Below, piece by piece: positions 41,892 to 51,811 of a stretch of 64,000 nt of DNA. The notes beneath the pieces were generated by a model that had not been told where the DNA came from, searched no databases, and saw only the letters and a list, made by a program, of their open reading frames with translations. The position numbers and the translations under genes were made by a program. The DNA comes from Allofrancisella guangzhouensis. GTDB lineage: Bacteria; Pseudomonadota; Gammaproteobacteria; Francisellales; Francisellaceae. Where the stretch lies: contig NZ_CP010427.1 of the NCBI RefSeq assembly GCF_000815225.1, positions 1,302,001 through 1,366,000 on the forward strand. The letters are read 5' to 3'. Numbering within the stretch: the stretch's first letter is position 1; each line of letters opens with the position of its first letter.

Positions 41892-43040
41892 GTGAAACTT
41901 TGCTTCAAAAAAATCGCGGCCATCATAGTACTATCTCTAACCTTAATTTCTCAATCAATAGCATGCACTGCTGTTACCCTTGTTGATATAAAACAAAACG
42001 TAGTGTCAGGACGAACTATGGAATGGGGATTTGATTGGGACTGGAAAGTCATTTATATACCTAAAAATACTGAACAATCCCTGACAGCGCCAGCCAACTT
42101 AAGGTTACCAGCACAAACTTATAAATCTAAATACTCTATTTTAGGTACTGGCATTAAAAATGATCATCAAACCATACTTATAGATGGTCAAAATGATCAA
42201 GGTCTTAGTATTAGCGCTAACTATCTACCAAGTTTTACCCAGTATCAAGAGGTTAGTAAAGATAATGATAAATATATGTCTATTCTTGAGTTTACTACTT
42301 TTATTTTAAGTGAGTTTACAAATGTTAAACAAGCAAAACAAGTTTTAAAAGAGTATAAGGTATGGTCAGATAGTACAACTATGGTTGATGGCATATCTCC
42401 AGAACTACATTTTCTTATTACAGACAAGCAGGGTAATGGCTTGGTTGTAGAGTATATAGATGGAGAAGTGAAACTTTACGATTTAAATTCTAACGTTAAA
42501 GTAATGACAAATGCTCCTACTTACGATTGGCATCTTATTAATCTAAGAAATTATTTAAACTTGAGCAATAAAACTATAGTTAAAGTAAAGATTAGTGATT
42601 TTATTGATAACAAAGACAAACAAAAAACTATCCAAGATATAAATGGCTTAGGCGAGGGAAATGGATTCTTAGGATTACCTGGAGACTATTCACCGTCATC
42701 TAGATTTATTAAAATCGCCATGCTAGCATACTATGCTAACAATGAAAATCCTTCTCAGGAAAGCCTAGTCACAAAAGTCGCACATATTTTACATAACGTT
42801 GATATTGTAAAAGGCACTATCGTAGAAAAAATTGGCGATAAAACCTTGTACGATCATACTGCTTATACTGTCATTAAAGATTTAGATAAAAACCTACTTT
42901 ATTTGTCATCTTATTCAAATCCAACCAATTCTGTAGTGATAAGCCTAAATAAACTAGATCAAAATAATGCAAAGGCCTTTGATACTATAATTAAAAATAT
43001 TAAAACCCCAAGTACTGATATTACAAACAATTTTCTATAA
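41892..43040 (+). CDS. Secreted choloylglycine hydrolase/penicillin V acylase-like Ntn amidase
   Basis: This is an N-terminal-nucleophile hydrolase of the linear amide C-N hydrolase family. The mature domain starts CTAVTLVDIKQNVVSGRTMEWGFD, with Cys as the nucleophile, Arg and Asp in GRTMEWGFDWD, and later NDQGLSISANY, NAPTYDWHL and SPSSRF motifs. Starting at the GTG at 41892 gives a standard signal peptide (KLCFKKIAAIIVLSLTLISQSIA) that ends exactly before this Cys, so signal cleavage would expose the nucleophile. An ATG at 41847 is open but would add an odd second hydrophobic stretch. Substrate could be a bile salt, penicillin V, or an acyl-homoserine lactone. Confidence 0.82.
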   Translation: MKLCFKKIAAIIVLSLTLISQSIACTAVTLVDIKQNVVSGRTMEWGFDWDWKVIYIPKNTEQSLTAPANLRLPAQTYKSKYSILGTGIKNDHQTILIDGQNDQGLSISANYLPSFTQYQEVSKDNDKYMSILEFTTFILSEFTNVKQAKQVLKEYKVWSDSTTMVDGISPELHFLITDKQGNGLVVEYIDGEVKLYDLNSNVKVMTNAPTYDWHLINLRNYLNLSNKTIVKVKISDFIDNKDKQKTIQDINGLGEGNGFLGLPGDYSPSSRFIKIAMLAYYANNENPSQESLVTKVAHILHNVDIVKGTIVEKIGDKTLYDHTAYTVIKDLDKNLLYLSSYSNPTNSVVISLNKLDQNNAKAFDTIIKNIKTPSTDITNNFL

Positions 43041-43316
43041 CTGTAACATTTTTATTTAAAGAACTATTGAATCAACACCTTAACTTAATCATATTCTATG
43101 AGTGTTAGCTTTATATATTTGTCATTCTTTGTTTATATTAATAGTATGTAAATAGCTCAATTTCCTGGACTAAATGTATTCCATACTTTAAAGTAATTTA
43201 CAATTTAAATGCATTTATTCTGACAAAATAGCTAAACTGTTTAACATAATTTTACATAGTATGTTATCATCGTAGCGTAATACGATAGGGTAATTAATTA
43301 AACTTCGGAGAAACTC

Positions 43317-44732
43317 GTGCAATATAACTATGACATAATTATTATTGGTAGTGGTCCTGGTGGTGAAGGAGCAGCCATGAAAGCTACTAGAAATGGCAAA
43401 AAAGTAGCAATTGTCGAGGGTGATGCGCTTGGTGGAGGATGTACACATTGGGGGACAATTCCTAGTAAAACACTTAGACAAATTGCCAGAGAAATTGGTA
43501 TGAATGGACAAAAAGGTAACTATGATTTCCCAAAAATGTTAGAAGGTGCTTATCAAATAGCTGATCTGCAAACAGAAATTAAAAAAAGTAGATTTATAAG
43601 TCATGAGATAGACATATACTATGGTTTTGCAAGTTTTAGAGATAAAAATACTATAAGAATATCTAGAAAAAATGGCTCTACCGAAATAATTACAGCTGAG
43701 AATTTTATATTAGCTACTGGATCAAGACCATATCACCCTTTGGATATTGATTTCTCTCATCCAAGAATATTAGACAGCGATAAAATACTTACCTTACAAG
43801 ATAAAAATATTAAGTCTATTTCTATTTATGGAGCTGGCGTTATTGGCTGTGAATATGCTTCTATTTTAAGAGCTTTAGACATACATATTAATCTTATTAA
43901 TACTAGAAATAAATTAATGTCTTTTTTAGATGATGAAATCGTTGAAAACCTCACTAACCACTTTTGTATAAACCAAAATGTTCATTTAATTAATAATGAA
44001 ACATACGAATCAATACAAGCCAATGATAATTATGTAACCATCACTCTACAATCAGGAAGGATTATAGAGTCTGACTATGTATTATTTGCTCTTGGTCGCT
44101 CTGGAAACATTGAAAATTTAAACCTTGATAAAATAGGAGTTCAAACTAACCCAAGTAGAGGCTTAATAACTGTTGATGATAGTTATCAAACAACTGTACC
44201 AAATATATACGCTGTAGGCGATGTTATAGGACCTCCATCATTAGCTTCAGCTGCTTTTAACCAAGGTAGGTTCGCAGCAACTCACATTATAGATGGCTCA
44301 TGTAATGATAAATTAGTAGAAGATATACCTACAGGCATCTACACCAGGCCAGAAATTAGCTCAATTGGAAAAACAGAGCAAGAATTGATAGCTGAAGGAG
44401 TTACATACGAAGTAGGTAGATCTTATTTCAAGGAACTAGCTAGAGCTCAGATATCAAAAAACAAAACTGGTATGCTCAAAATTTTATTCGACCCTGATAG
44501 TGGCGCCATACTTGGTATACACTGTTTTGGTCATAGAGCATCAGAAATTATTCATATTGGACAAGCAATCAAAGCTATGCCAGGGGAACACAATACAATA
44601 AGATATTTCTTAAATACTACTTTTAACTACCCTACTATGGCTGAAGCTTACCGTATAGCAGCTATTGATGGGGTTAATAAAGCAAAAATAAAGAAAATAG
44701 CACAGGAAAAAGCAAAAACAACAAAAGAATAA
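43317..44732 (+). CDS. sthA: Soluble pyridine nucleotide transhydrogenase
   Basis: SthA is a cytosolic FAD enzyme that passes reducing equivalents between NADPH and NAD+. The 471 residues show the FAD motif IIIIGSGPGGEGAAMKA at the start and GGGCTHWGTIPSKTLRQ, in which the redox-active CxxxxC pair is CTHWGT. The second Cys is thus absent, as is typical for SthA versus lipoamide dehydrogenase. The NAD(P) motif IYGAGVIGCEYASI near residue 175 and YAVGDVIGPPSLASAA near 295 follow. The start is GTG, with GGAG 6 bases upstream. Confidence 0.94.
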   Translation: MQYNYDIIIIGSGPGGEGAAMKATRNGKKVAIVEGDALGGGCTHWGTIPSKTLRQIAREIGMNGQKGNYDFPKMLEGAYQIADLQTEIKKSRFISHEIDIYYGFASFRDKNTIRISRKNGSTEIITAENFILATGSRPYHPLDIDFSHPRILDSDKILTLQDKNIKSISIYGAGVIGCEYASILRALDIHINLINTRNKLMSFLDDEIVENLTNHFCINQNVHLINNETYESIQANDNYVTITLQSGRIIESDYVLFALGRSGNIENLNLDKIGVQTNPSRGLITVDDSYQTTVPNIYAVGDVIGPPSLASAAFNQGRFAATHIIDGSCNDKLVEDIPTGIYTRPEISSIGKTEQELIAEGVTYEVGRSYFKELARAQISKNKTGMLKILFDPDSGAILGIHCFGHRASEIIHIGQAIKAMPGEHNTIRYFLNTTFNYPTMAEAYRIAAIDGVNKAKIKKIAQEKAKTTKE

Positions 44733-44803
44733 TTAATATCTATATTTTAACAGCTTTAAGCTATATAATCATTTCTATTTAAGATTTTATTGACTATTTT
44801 TAA

Positions 44804-45655
44804 ATGCCTAATCTTTTCATAGTACTTTTTTTTGCTTTTCTTTTTGGTGCATGTATCGGCAGTTTTTTAAATGTTTTAATCTTTAGACTTCCAAAAATGA
44901 TAAAACAACAAGATGAAAAAATTGCAAAAGAAATACTAAATATTGTTAATAATGAAATTAACATAGAACAGCAAGAAAATTACAATAGGCCTTCAAAATG
45001 CCCAAAATGTTCTAATAAATTAAAATATAGACATAATATACCCATACTAGGTTGGCTGTTATTAAAAGGGAAATGTTATTTTTGCAAAGATAGCGTATCA
45101 ATACAATACCCCTTGATTGAATTACTCACAGCTATTAGTTTTTGTACCATAATTTATCTATATGGAATAAGTTGGCAAGCTTTTGCGCTTATTTTACTTC
45201 TTTGTTTTTTCATTCCATTATTTATAATTGACATAAAGCACTATATATTGCCTGATAACCTAACTCTTCCACTTATTTGGATAGGATTAGCTATAAACAG
45301 TTATGGGATATTTACTAGCTTAAATAATGCTCTATGGGGTGCTATTGTGGGCTATTTATCATTATGGAGTATTTATTGGGTATACAAAACTTTGACTGGA
45401 AAAGAGGGATTTGGTTATGGTGACTTTAAGCTTTTAGCTGCTGTGGGTGCATGGTTTAGTTATCAAATGCTGCTTTATACTATTTTTGCTAGCTGTATAA
45501 TTGGCTTAATAATAGCTAGCCTAATAAATTTATTTGGACGTAGAACAAACATTATTGCCTTTGGTCCTTCTATAATTTTAGCTACCATTTTTTATCTAGC
45601 TACTAAAGATAATCTTTTTACATGGTATAATCACATTATGCTAATTCGAGCTTAA
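44804..45655 (+). CDS. pilD: Type 4 prepilin peptidase/N-methyltransferase
   Basis: PilD cleaves and N-methylates prepilins at the inner membrane. The 283 residues begin with ACIGSFLNVLIFRLP, carry two CxxC pairs (Cys66, Cys69, Cys91, Cys94) for zinc in the cytoplasmic loop, and then six hydrophobic segments. The two catalytic aspartates are in FIIDIKHYILPD and EGFGYGDFKLLAA. A likely substrate is the pilin-like protein at 11594. It starts a plus-strand run with short gaps: the DsbC/G-like gene begins seven bases later. Confidence 0.95.
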   Translation: MPNLFIVLFFAFLFGACIGSFLNVLIFRLPKMIKQQDEKIAKEILNIVNNEINIEQQENYNRPSKCPKCSNKLKYRHNIPILGWLLLKGKCYFCKDSVSIQYPLIELLTAISFCTIIYLYGISWQAFALILLLCFFIPLFIIDIKHYILPDNLTLPLIWIGLAINSYGIFTSLNNALWGAIVGYLSLWSIYWVYKTLTGKEGFGYGDFKLLAAVGAWFSYQMLLYTIFASCIIGLIIASLINLFGRRTNIIAFGPSIILATIFYLATKDNLFTWYNHIMLIRA

Positions 45656-45662
45656 TTATAAA

Positions 45663-46508
45663 ATGTCCAAGAGAAATTTCACTATCCTAACCTTAATAGT
45701 TGTTATATTAATATTTATCTTATATATTTTTAGCTCTTTTAGGATAAATTCTAATAACACAAATATTAGACAAGGACTACTTATCGTTCAGCAAGTATTC
45801 CCACAATACAAAGTTATAAAAACTTTCGATACAGGTATAAACTTACAAGGCTATATTCTTGAGGATAAAAAAGACCCTAAAAAGCGTACTGTTACTTTTA
45901 CAAGTAATGATGGTAGTGTAATAGTAAATGGTGAACTTCTAGCTTGGGATGGAAATGAAAATGCTCTTACTAATCTTAATCAAATTTATGTAAACTACTT
46001 TACTTCAGATAATACATCAAACAACCTTTATTTAGAGATAAAGAAAAACGCTTCTTATATTCAACAAGGTGACGATACCGCTCCTCATAAGTTTTACGCT
46101 ATTATAGATCCTAGTTGTAGTCATTGTAATACCCTCTTTGATGCTACTCAGCCAGCTATAAAAAAAGGATTATTAGCTGTACGTTGGATACCAATTGGTG
46201 CATTAAATAACAGTACCATTATTGTTAATAGTTTTTTTAATTCAAAAAGCACATTAAAAGCACTTTTACAATTCTACAAATACAAAAAATACGACAAAAC
46301 CTTAGCTAAAACTAATCAAAAAACATCAGATAATTTTAAATTATCTAAACATATAAGTGGGTTCCCAGCTATTATTTACAAAACTCCACAAGGAGCTCTT
46401 AAAATTTCTGGCGGCAGCAAACTTCCTCTTGACAACGCCGCTCTAGCTAAAGAAGAAAACATTAAAAAACTTAATGAGTTTTTACTTTTGACATCTAATC
46501 AGTTTTAA
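45663..46508 (+). CDS. Membrane-anchored DsbC/DsbG-like thiol isomerase
   Basis: The 281-residue protein has one N-terminal membrane helix (about 7-25) and a long periplasmic domain. The thioredoxin-like active site is IDPSCSHCNTLF with Cys152 and Cys155, followed by a cis-proline loop SGFPAIIYK. The N-terminal half resembles the dimerisation region of DsbC and DsbG. It probably isomerises or reduces disulfides in exported proteins. The next gene encodes a beta-lactamase predicted to contain a disulfide, so a functional link is possible but unproven. Three bases separate them. Confidence 0.8.
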   Translation: MSKRNFTILTLIVVILIFILYIFSSFRINSNNTNIRQGLLIVQQVFPQYKVIKTFDTGINLQGYILEDKKDPKKRTVTFTSNDGSVIVNGELLAWDGNENALTNLNQIYVNYFTSDNTSNNLYLEIKKNASYIQQGDDTAPHKFYAIIDPSCSHCNTLFDATQPAIKKGLLAVRWIPIGALNNSTIIVNSFFNSKSTLKALLQFYKYKKYDKTLAKTNQKTSDNFKLSKHISGFPAIIYKTPQGALKISGGSKLPLDNAALAKEENIKKLNEFLLLTSNQF

Positions 46509-46511
46509 TCT

Positions 46512-47381
46512 ATGAAAAAACTAATTATTATCTTAGCTAACTTATTACATAGTGTAGTCTTTGCTACTTTAAATAATGTTGAAACATCTGAACAAATAAA
46601 AAAATTAGAAATAAAATATGGTGGGAAAATTGGTATTTACCTAATTGATTATAATAATAAAAGCCATTTCGGTTATAATCAAAATTTCTACTTTCCTATT
46701 TGCAGCGTTTATAAGTTTTTAGTAGTTGGTGCGATACTTAAAGAAAGTATGATTACACCCAATTTTTTAAATGAAAAAATAAAAATCAATAAAAATGATA
46801 TTATTGGGTATACTCCAATAACTTCCGAAAATATAGACAAAAAATTAACTATAGAAGAGTTAAGTAAAGCTGCTATATTAAGTGATAATACAGCAGCTAA
46901 TTTACTAATTAAGAAACTAGGTGGCTTAAAAAATTTAAATAAATTTATCTGGTCTCTAGATGATAAAGACACTAAAATTACTGTAAATGAGCCAACTATA
47001 AATAATGTTGATCTTAGAGATAGTTTAAATAAAACCACCCCTCAAATAATTGCTAAAGATCTTAATAAAATAGCTTTCGAAAAAAAAGTACTTAATAAAA
47101 AATACCAACTTATTTTTAAAAAATGGTTACAAGAAAATGATACTGGAAAAAATAGAATTGCTTTTAGTATACCAAAAGAATGGAAAGTTGGTGATAAGAC
47201 TGGAACATGTGAATATGGAACAACAAATGATGTTGCTATCATTTGGCCTAAAAATAAAAAACCTATTATAATAAGTGTTCTTTACACTCAAGTAAATAAA
47301 AATGCTAAAGCTAATGATATCGTTATTCAAAAAATTACCAAAATATTACTGGACAACTTAGAATATAAAAACAATGACTAA
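46512..47381 (+). CDS. Class A beta-lactamase, FTU/FPH-like
   Basis: A secreted serine beta-lactamase that hydrolyses beta-lactams in the periplasm. The 289 residues have a signal peptide (about 1-18) and all class A motifs: CSVYK (nucleophile Ser65, Lys68; Ambler 70 and 73), SDN at 124-126 (Ambler 130-132), ENEPTINN-like omega loop with Glu160 (Ambler 166), and DKTGTC at 228-233 (Ambler 234-238). Cys64 and Cys233 match Ambler 69 and 238, the disulfide typical of several class A carbapenemases and of Francisella enzymes. It is cotranscribed in a run between the Dsb-like gene and pth, and overlaps pth by eight bases. Confidence 0.92.
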   Translation: MKKLIIILANLLHSVVFATLNNVETSEQIKKLEIKYGGKIGIYLIDYNNKSHFGYNQNFYFPICSVYKFLVVGAILKESMITPNFLNEKIKINKNDIIGYTPITSENIDKKLTIEELSKAAILSDNTAANLLIKKLGGLKNLNKFIWSLDDKDTKITVNEPTINNVDLRDSLNKTTPQIIAKDLNKIAFEKKVLNKKYQLIFKKWLQENDTGKNRIAFSIPKEWKVGDKTGTCEYGTTNDVAIIWPKNKKPIIISVLYTQVNKNAKANDIVIQKITKILLDNLEYKNND

Positions 47382-47949
47382 GATTAAAATGATAGTTGGC
47401 CTAGGAAACATAGGCAACGAATACCAAGACACTCGCCATAATGTTGGAGAATGGTTTATTTCTAAAATTGCTCAAGATAAGCAAGAAAGTTTTAGCTCAA
47501 ACTCAAAGCTTAACTCAAATATTGCTAAAGTAAATATTGCTTATAATAATGTAATTCTAGTATTTCCTACTACTTATATGAACAATAGTGGCTTAGCTGT
47601 TAGCAAGGTAGCTAATTTTTATAAAATTGAATCTAAAGAAATATTAATCGTTCATGACGAATTAGATATTGATTGCGGTCAAATCCGCCTTAAAAAAGGT
47701 GGTGGCCATGGGGGTCATAACGGTCTTAGAAGTATTCACCAATATTTAGGTACAAATGAATATCTACGCCTAAGAATAGGTATAGGTCACCCTGGCCATA
47801 AAAGTAAAGTTTCAAACTATGTCCTCTCAAAGCCATCAGTAGAGCAAAAAAAACAAATAGACATTGGTATTGATAATGCGATATGTTTTTTAGATGATAT
47901 AATAAACTATCAATTAGAGTCCGTAATGCAAAGACTACATACAAAGTAA
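47374..47949 (+). CDS. pth: Peptidyl-tRNA hydrolase
   Basis: Pth frees tRNA from peptidyl-tRNA released by stalled ribosomes. The 191 residues show [21 protein letters not shown] with the catalytic His near residue 22, [20 protein letters not shown] and [14 protein letters not shown]. The start overlaps the end of the beta-lactamase gene by eight bases, which ties its translation to that gene. ychF follows by 18 bases, a pairing common in bacteria. Confidence 0.96.
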   Translation: MTKIKMIVGLGNIGNEYQDTRHNVGEWFISKIAQDKQESFSSNSKLNSNIAKVNIAYNNVILVFPTTYMNNSGLAVSKVANFYKIESKEILIVHDELDIDCGQIRLKKGGGHGGHNGLRSIHQYLGTNEYLRLRIGIGHPGHKSKVSNYVLSKPSVEQKKQIDIGIDNAICFLDDIINYQLESVMQRLHTK

Positions 47950-47967
47950 TTTTATTAAGGAAATTTT

Positions 47968-49059
47968 ATGGGATTTAAATGCGGTATTGTTGGTCTACCT
48001 AACGTTGGTAAATCTACCCTATTCAATGCTCTCACAGAAGCTGGAATTCAAGCAGAGAATTACCCTTTTTGTACTATTGATCCAAATGTTGGGATCGTGT
48101 CTGTTCCTGATCAAAGATTAAATGAGTTAGCTAAAATTGTTAATCCTGAAAGAATACTTCCAACTACCATGGAATTTGTTGATATTGCAGGATTAGTAGC
48201 AGGTGCTAGTAAAGGTGAAGGGTTAGGTAATAAATTTTTAGCTAATATTCGTGAAACAGATGCTATAGCACATGTAGTTAGGTGCTTTGAGAATGATAAT
48301 GTAATTCACGTAAGCGGTAAAGTTGATCCTATAGATGATATCAACACTATCAATATGGAGCTTATTTTAGCTGATATTGAATCTTGTGACAAGGCTGTCC
48401 ATAGATTTTCAAAGATGAAAAAGTCTGGTGATAAAGAAGCTCTAGCAAAGGCCGATTTTTACACTAAACTTAAAGAGCATCTGGAATCGGAAAAACCAGC
48501 TAGGACTTTAAAAATGACTGAAGATGAAATTAAATGGATTAAACAAACTCCCCTACTAACAAATAAACCTGTATTATACATTGCTAATGTTGATGAAAAT
48601 GGTTTTGCAAATAATCCACTGTTAGATAAAGTCATTGAGTATGCAAAAGCCGAAAATTCAAATGTAGTACCAGTTTGTGCTGCTATGGAACAAGAAATAA
48701 CATCACTAGAACCAGAAGAAAAACTGGAGTTTTTAGCTGATATGGGACTTACTGAAACTGGTCTTGATAGAGTGATCAAAGCTGGGTATGCTTTGCTTAA
48801 TTTACAAACATACCTTACAGCTGGAGTCAAAGAAGTAAGAGCATGGACCATACCAGTAGGAGCTACAGCTCCTCAAGCAGCTGGAGTAATTCACACAGAT
48901 TTTGAGCGCGGTTTTATCCGTGCTGAAGTTATAGCTTATGATGACTATATAAAATATAATGGTGAAAAAGGTGCTAAAGAAGCCGGAAAAGCTCGTCTAG
49001 AGGGTAAAGATTATATAATGAAAGATGGTGATGTAGTTAATTTTAGGTTTAATGTTTAG
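47968..49059 (+). CDS. ychF: Ribosome-binding ATPase YchF (Obg family)
   Basis: YchF is an Obg-family P-loop protein that binds ATP and associates with ribosomes. The 363 residues include [40 protein letters not shown], the central coiled coil (about 130-200) and a C-terminal TGS domain (from about 280) ending [15 protein letters not shown]. Length is exactly that of the E. coli protein. AAGGAAATTTT precedes the ATG. Confidence 0.97.
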   Translation: MGFKCGIVGLPNVGKSTLFNALTEAGIQAENYPFCTIDPNVGIVSVPDQRLNELAKIVNPERILPTTMEFVDIAGLVAGASKGEGLGNKFLANIRETDAIAHVVRCFENDNVIHVSGKVDPIDDINTINMELILADIESCDKAVHRFSKMKKSGDKEALAKADFYTKLKEHLESEKPARTLKMTEDEIKWIKQTPLLTNKPVLYIANVDENGFANNPLLDKVIEYAKAENSNVVPVCAAMEQEITSLEPEEKLEFLADMGLTETGLDRVIKAGYALLNLQTYLTAGVKEVRAWTIPVGATAPQAAGVIHTDFERGFIRAEVIAYDDYIKYNGEKGAKEAGKARLEGKDYIMKDGDVVNFRFNV

Positions 49060-49136
49060 TTAAAGTAAGATTTGTGTTTTTTAAATTTACAACTTTGGCT
49101 TAAACTTATACTTGTTATTTTTCCAAAAAAGTACAT

Positions 49137-50729
49137 TTACAGTTTACTAATAATTTCTCTCTCATCAAAATACTCCTTGACTCCATTTTTATCTATATAA
49201 CATTCATGACCTTTACCCGCTAAAAGAATTACATCATGGGTGTAAGAACTTTTAATACAATAGCTTATTGCTTCTACACGTGAATTAATAAAAATATGAT
49301 TATTTGGATGTATAAAACCTTTTTTAATATCGCTAAAAATGTCTTCTATATTTTCAAAGCGATTATTATCTTCTGTTATGACTACTTTATCAGCATACTT
49401 TTCTGCTATTGCTGCCATTTTAGAACGCTTAGTTTTATCACGGTTGCCACCACACCCAAATACACACCATAAATTAGTTTTTGAGTACTTTCTTAAGGTT
49501 TGTAAAGCTTTTTCTAGAGCATCTGGAGTATGAGCATAATCTATTACAACTTTTACATCATTTGATAATTGGATAAGCTCCATACGTCCCCTTACAGGTA
49601 AAATTCTTTTTATATTTTTAAACAATAAATTCCTATCCACACCATCGATTAAAGCTCCTATACTTAAAGCTAAATTCATTAAGTTAAACTCTCCTATCAA
49701 ACAAGTTTTAAACCTACCAGCAAACTCACCTTTAATATATAAGTTAAAATTAGTAAATATATTTTCTATTTCAATAAACTGCACGTATATACCAGCCTGT
49801 TTTGATTTTAAACTTACGGTCACTACAGGAGCTACAGATAAACCAACTAGCCTTTTACCATATTCATCGTCAATATTTATTACAGATTTTTTTAAAAGTG
49901 ACAACTCAAACAACTTAGCTTTTGCTAAGAAGTAATTCTCCATAGTTGTATGGTAATCAAGATGGTCATGACTAAGGTTACTAAAGACAGCTATGTCAAA
50001 TTCTAATCCCTGAATACGTTTTTGGTCTAACGAATGTGAGGAGACCTCCATTACTAAATTATTAATTTTATCTATCATTCTAGACCCAAATTGGGAATCT
50101 ACATTACTTCTACCACAAAACTTAGATATTGTTTTATACAATGACAAAACATCTAATGTAGTATGACTACTTTCTTCTAAATCAGGATAAATGCCGTTAC
50201 CAACTGTACCCAGTAACAAAGACTTTTGTTCTACTAAGTTAAGGAATTGAGCAATATAGTTAGAAATAGAAGTTTTACCATTTGTGCCTGTTACACCGAT
50301 AATATTTTGAAGTTTTTTATAATTATAAAACCATTTCGCTAAATCTGGTAACTTATCCTTTAGATCCTCAATATAGATAATTAAAGGAGATTCTATTTCA
50401 TTGAATGAAATGGCAGATTGTGTAGCAAAATGGAGTTGTTTTAAAGATTCTGTATTACTTACACTAAGTCTACTCGAAGTAAGTTCAGGCTGACTATTAG
50501 ATATAGATAGATTATCTAAACCAGGATTATCCGTTAGAATTAAACTAACTCCTTTAGCAATTACATCATATATATATTTATTGCCATCTGTTAATTGCCC
50601 CTTTAGAGCTATGAACACAGATCTGTTATGGCATTTTCGACTATCTAAAAATAGCGACTCTACTTTAATATTATTTGCTAAATTAGAGGATACATTTAGA
50701 AATTCTAAAATTTGAGATATAGACTTCAT
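49137..50729 (-). CDS. murE: UDP-N-acetylmuramoyl-L-alanyl-D-glutamate ligase MurE
   Basis: MurE adds the third amino acid, meso-diaminopimelate in Gram-negatives, to the peptidoglycan precursor. The 530 residues have LFLDSRKCHNRSVFIALKG, the ATP loop GVTGTNGKTSISNYI near residue 147, and EVSSHSLDQKRIQGLEFD. The C-terminal substrate motif reads DNNR rather than the usual DNPR of meso-DAP enzymes; the key Arg is kept. It is convergent with ychF and downstream of glyQ on the same strand, not in a mur cluster. Confidence 0.94.
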   Translation of the reverse strand: MKSISQILEFLNVSSNLANNIKVESLFLDSRKCHNRSVFIALKGQLTDGNKYIYDVIAKGVSLILTDNPGLDNLSISNSQPELTSSRLSVSNTESLKQLHFATQSAISFNEIESPLIIYIEDLKDKLPDLAKWFYNYKKLQNIIGVTGTNGKTSISNYIAQFLNLVEQKSLLLGTVGNGIYPDLEESSHTTLDVLSLYKTISKFCGRSNVDSQFGSRMIDKINNLVMEVSSHSLDQKRIQGLEFDIAVFSNLSHDHLDYHTTMENYFLAKAKLFELSLLKKSVINIDDEYGKRLVGLSVAPVVTVSLKSKQAGIYVQFIEIENIFTNFNLYIKGEFAGRFKTCLIGEFNLMNLALSIGALIDGVDRNLLFKNIKRILPVRGRMELIQLSNDVKVVIDYAHTPDALEKALQTLRKYSKTNLWCVFGCGGNRDKTKRSKMAAIAEKYADKVVITEDNNRFENIEDIFSDIKKGFIHPNNHIFINSRVEAISYCIKSSYTHDVILLAGKGHECYIDKNGVKEYFDEREIISKL

Positions 50730-50797
50730 ATTACATACTACAATTAGTTATTATTTTTTGTATGCCATTTTATGACCATTTTTTTTAGTTTATTAAG

Positions 50798-51682
50798 TTA
50801 TTTTTTAAAAGCTGGAAAGCCTAGTTTTTCTCTAGCACAGTAATATTTTTTAGCTACTTCTAATGCTAATTTTCGCACTTTTAAAATATAACCTTGCCTT
50901 TCTGTAGCAGATATGGCATGACGGGCATCTAATAGATTAAAAGTATGCGAAGCTTTTAATACAAATTCATACGCTGGAATAGGTAAATTTTTCTCTACTA
51001 ATCTATAGCCTTCTTTTTCAAGCAAATCAAATTGTTTAAATAGCTCCTCAACATTTGCTTCTTCAAAGTTATAAGTAGACATCTCTACTTCATTTTGCAT
51101 AAATACATCACGGTAAAACAAAGGTCCATTTTGTGTATTTGCCCAAAGAATATCATACATACTATCAACATTTTGAATATACATTGCTAGACGTTCTAAG
51201 CCATAAGTTACCTCACCCATTACAGGTTTACACTCAAGCCCTCCGACTTGTTGAAAATATGTAAATTGTGTAATTTCCATACCATTTGACCAGACTTCCC
51301 AACCAAGCCCCCAAGCACCTAAAGTTGGCGATTCCCAATTATCCTCAACAAAACGAATATCGTTTTCTAAAGTGTCTATACCAAGCTCCTTTAATGAACC
51401 TAAATAAAGTTCTTGGATATTATCAGGAGAGGGTTTCATCACAACTTGGTACTGATAGTAATGCTGCGTTCTATTTGGATTTTCACCGTAGCGACCATCT
51501 GTAGGGCGTCTTGATGGCTGTACATAAGCTGCTGTCCACGGCTCTGGGCCTATAGCTCTAAGCGTCGTTGCAGGATGAAATGTACCAGCCCCGACCTCCA
51601 TATCTAATGGCTGGATAATAGCACATCCTTTAGATGCCCAGTAATGATGTAGTTTTAAGATAATCTCTTGAAATGTCAGCAT
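50798..51682 (-). CDS. glyQ: Glycyl-tRNA synthetase alpha subunit
   Basis: GlyQ and GlyS form the alpha2beta2 glycyl-tRNA synthetase; the alpha chain holds the glycyl-adenylate site. The 294 residues begin [22 protein letters not shown] and contain [22 protein letters not shown] and [25 protein letters not shown]-type class II motifs. The beta-subunit gene glyS is not adjacent (murE follows), so it must lie elsewhere. The gene sits downstream of the glycine cleavage genes. Confidence 0.96.
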   Translation of the reverse strand: MLTFQEIILKLHHYWASKGCAIIQPLDMEVGAGTFHPATTLRAIGPEPWTAAYVQPSRRPTDGRYGENPNRTQHYYQYQVVMKPSPDNIQELYLGSLKELGIDTLENDIRFVEDNWESPTLGAWGLGWEVWSNGMEITQFTYFQQVGGLECKPVMGEVTYGLERLAMYIQNVDSMYDILWANTQNGPLFYRDVFMQNEVEMSTYNFEEANVEELFKQFDLLEKEGYRLVEKNLPIPAYEFVLKASHTFNLLDARHAISATERQGYILKVRKLALEVAKKYYCAREKLGFPAFKK

Positions 51683-51811
51683 ATTTATCTACTAAAATAA
51701 AAAAGTTAAATCAGTGTTGAAAATTTTAACATATTTATTATGGCATAAGTAGAAAACTAAAAAAACATCTAAGGAATTAATATAATGGAACTTTAAGAAT
51801 TTACATCTTGA

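Noticed and set aside
48459-48851. Minus-strand frame of 130 codons opposite ychF
   Set aside because: Antisense shadow of a conserved gene.
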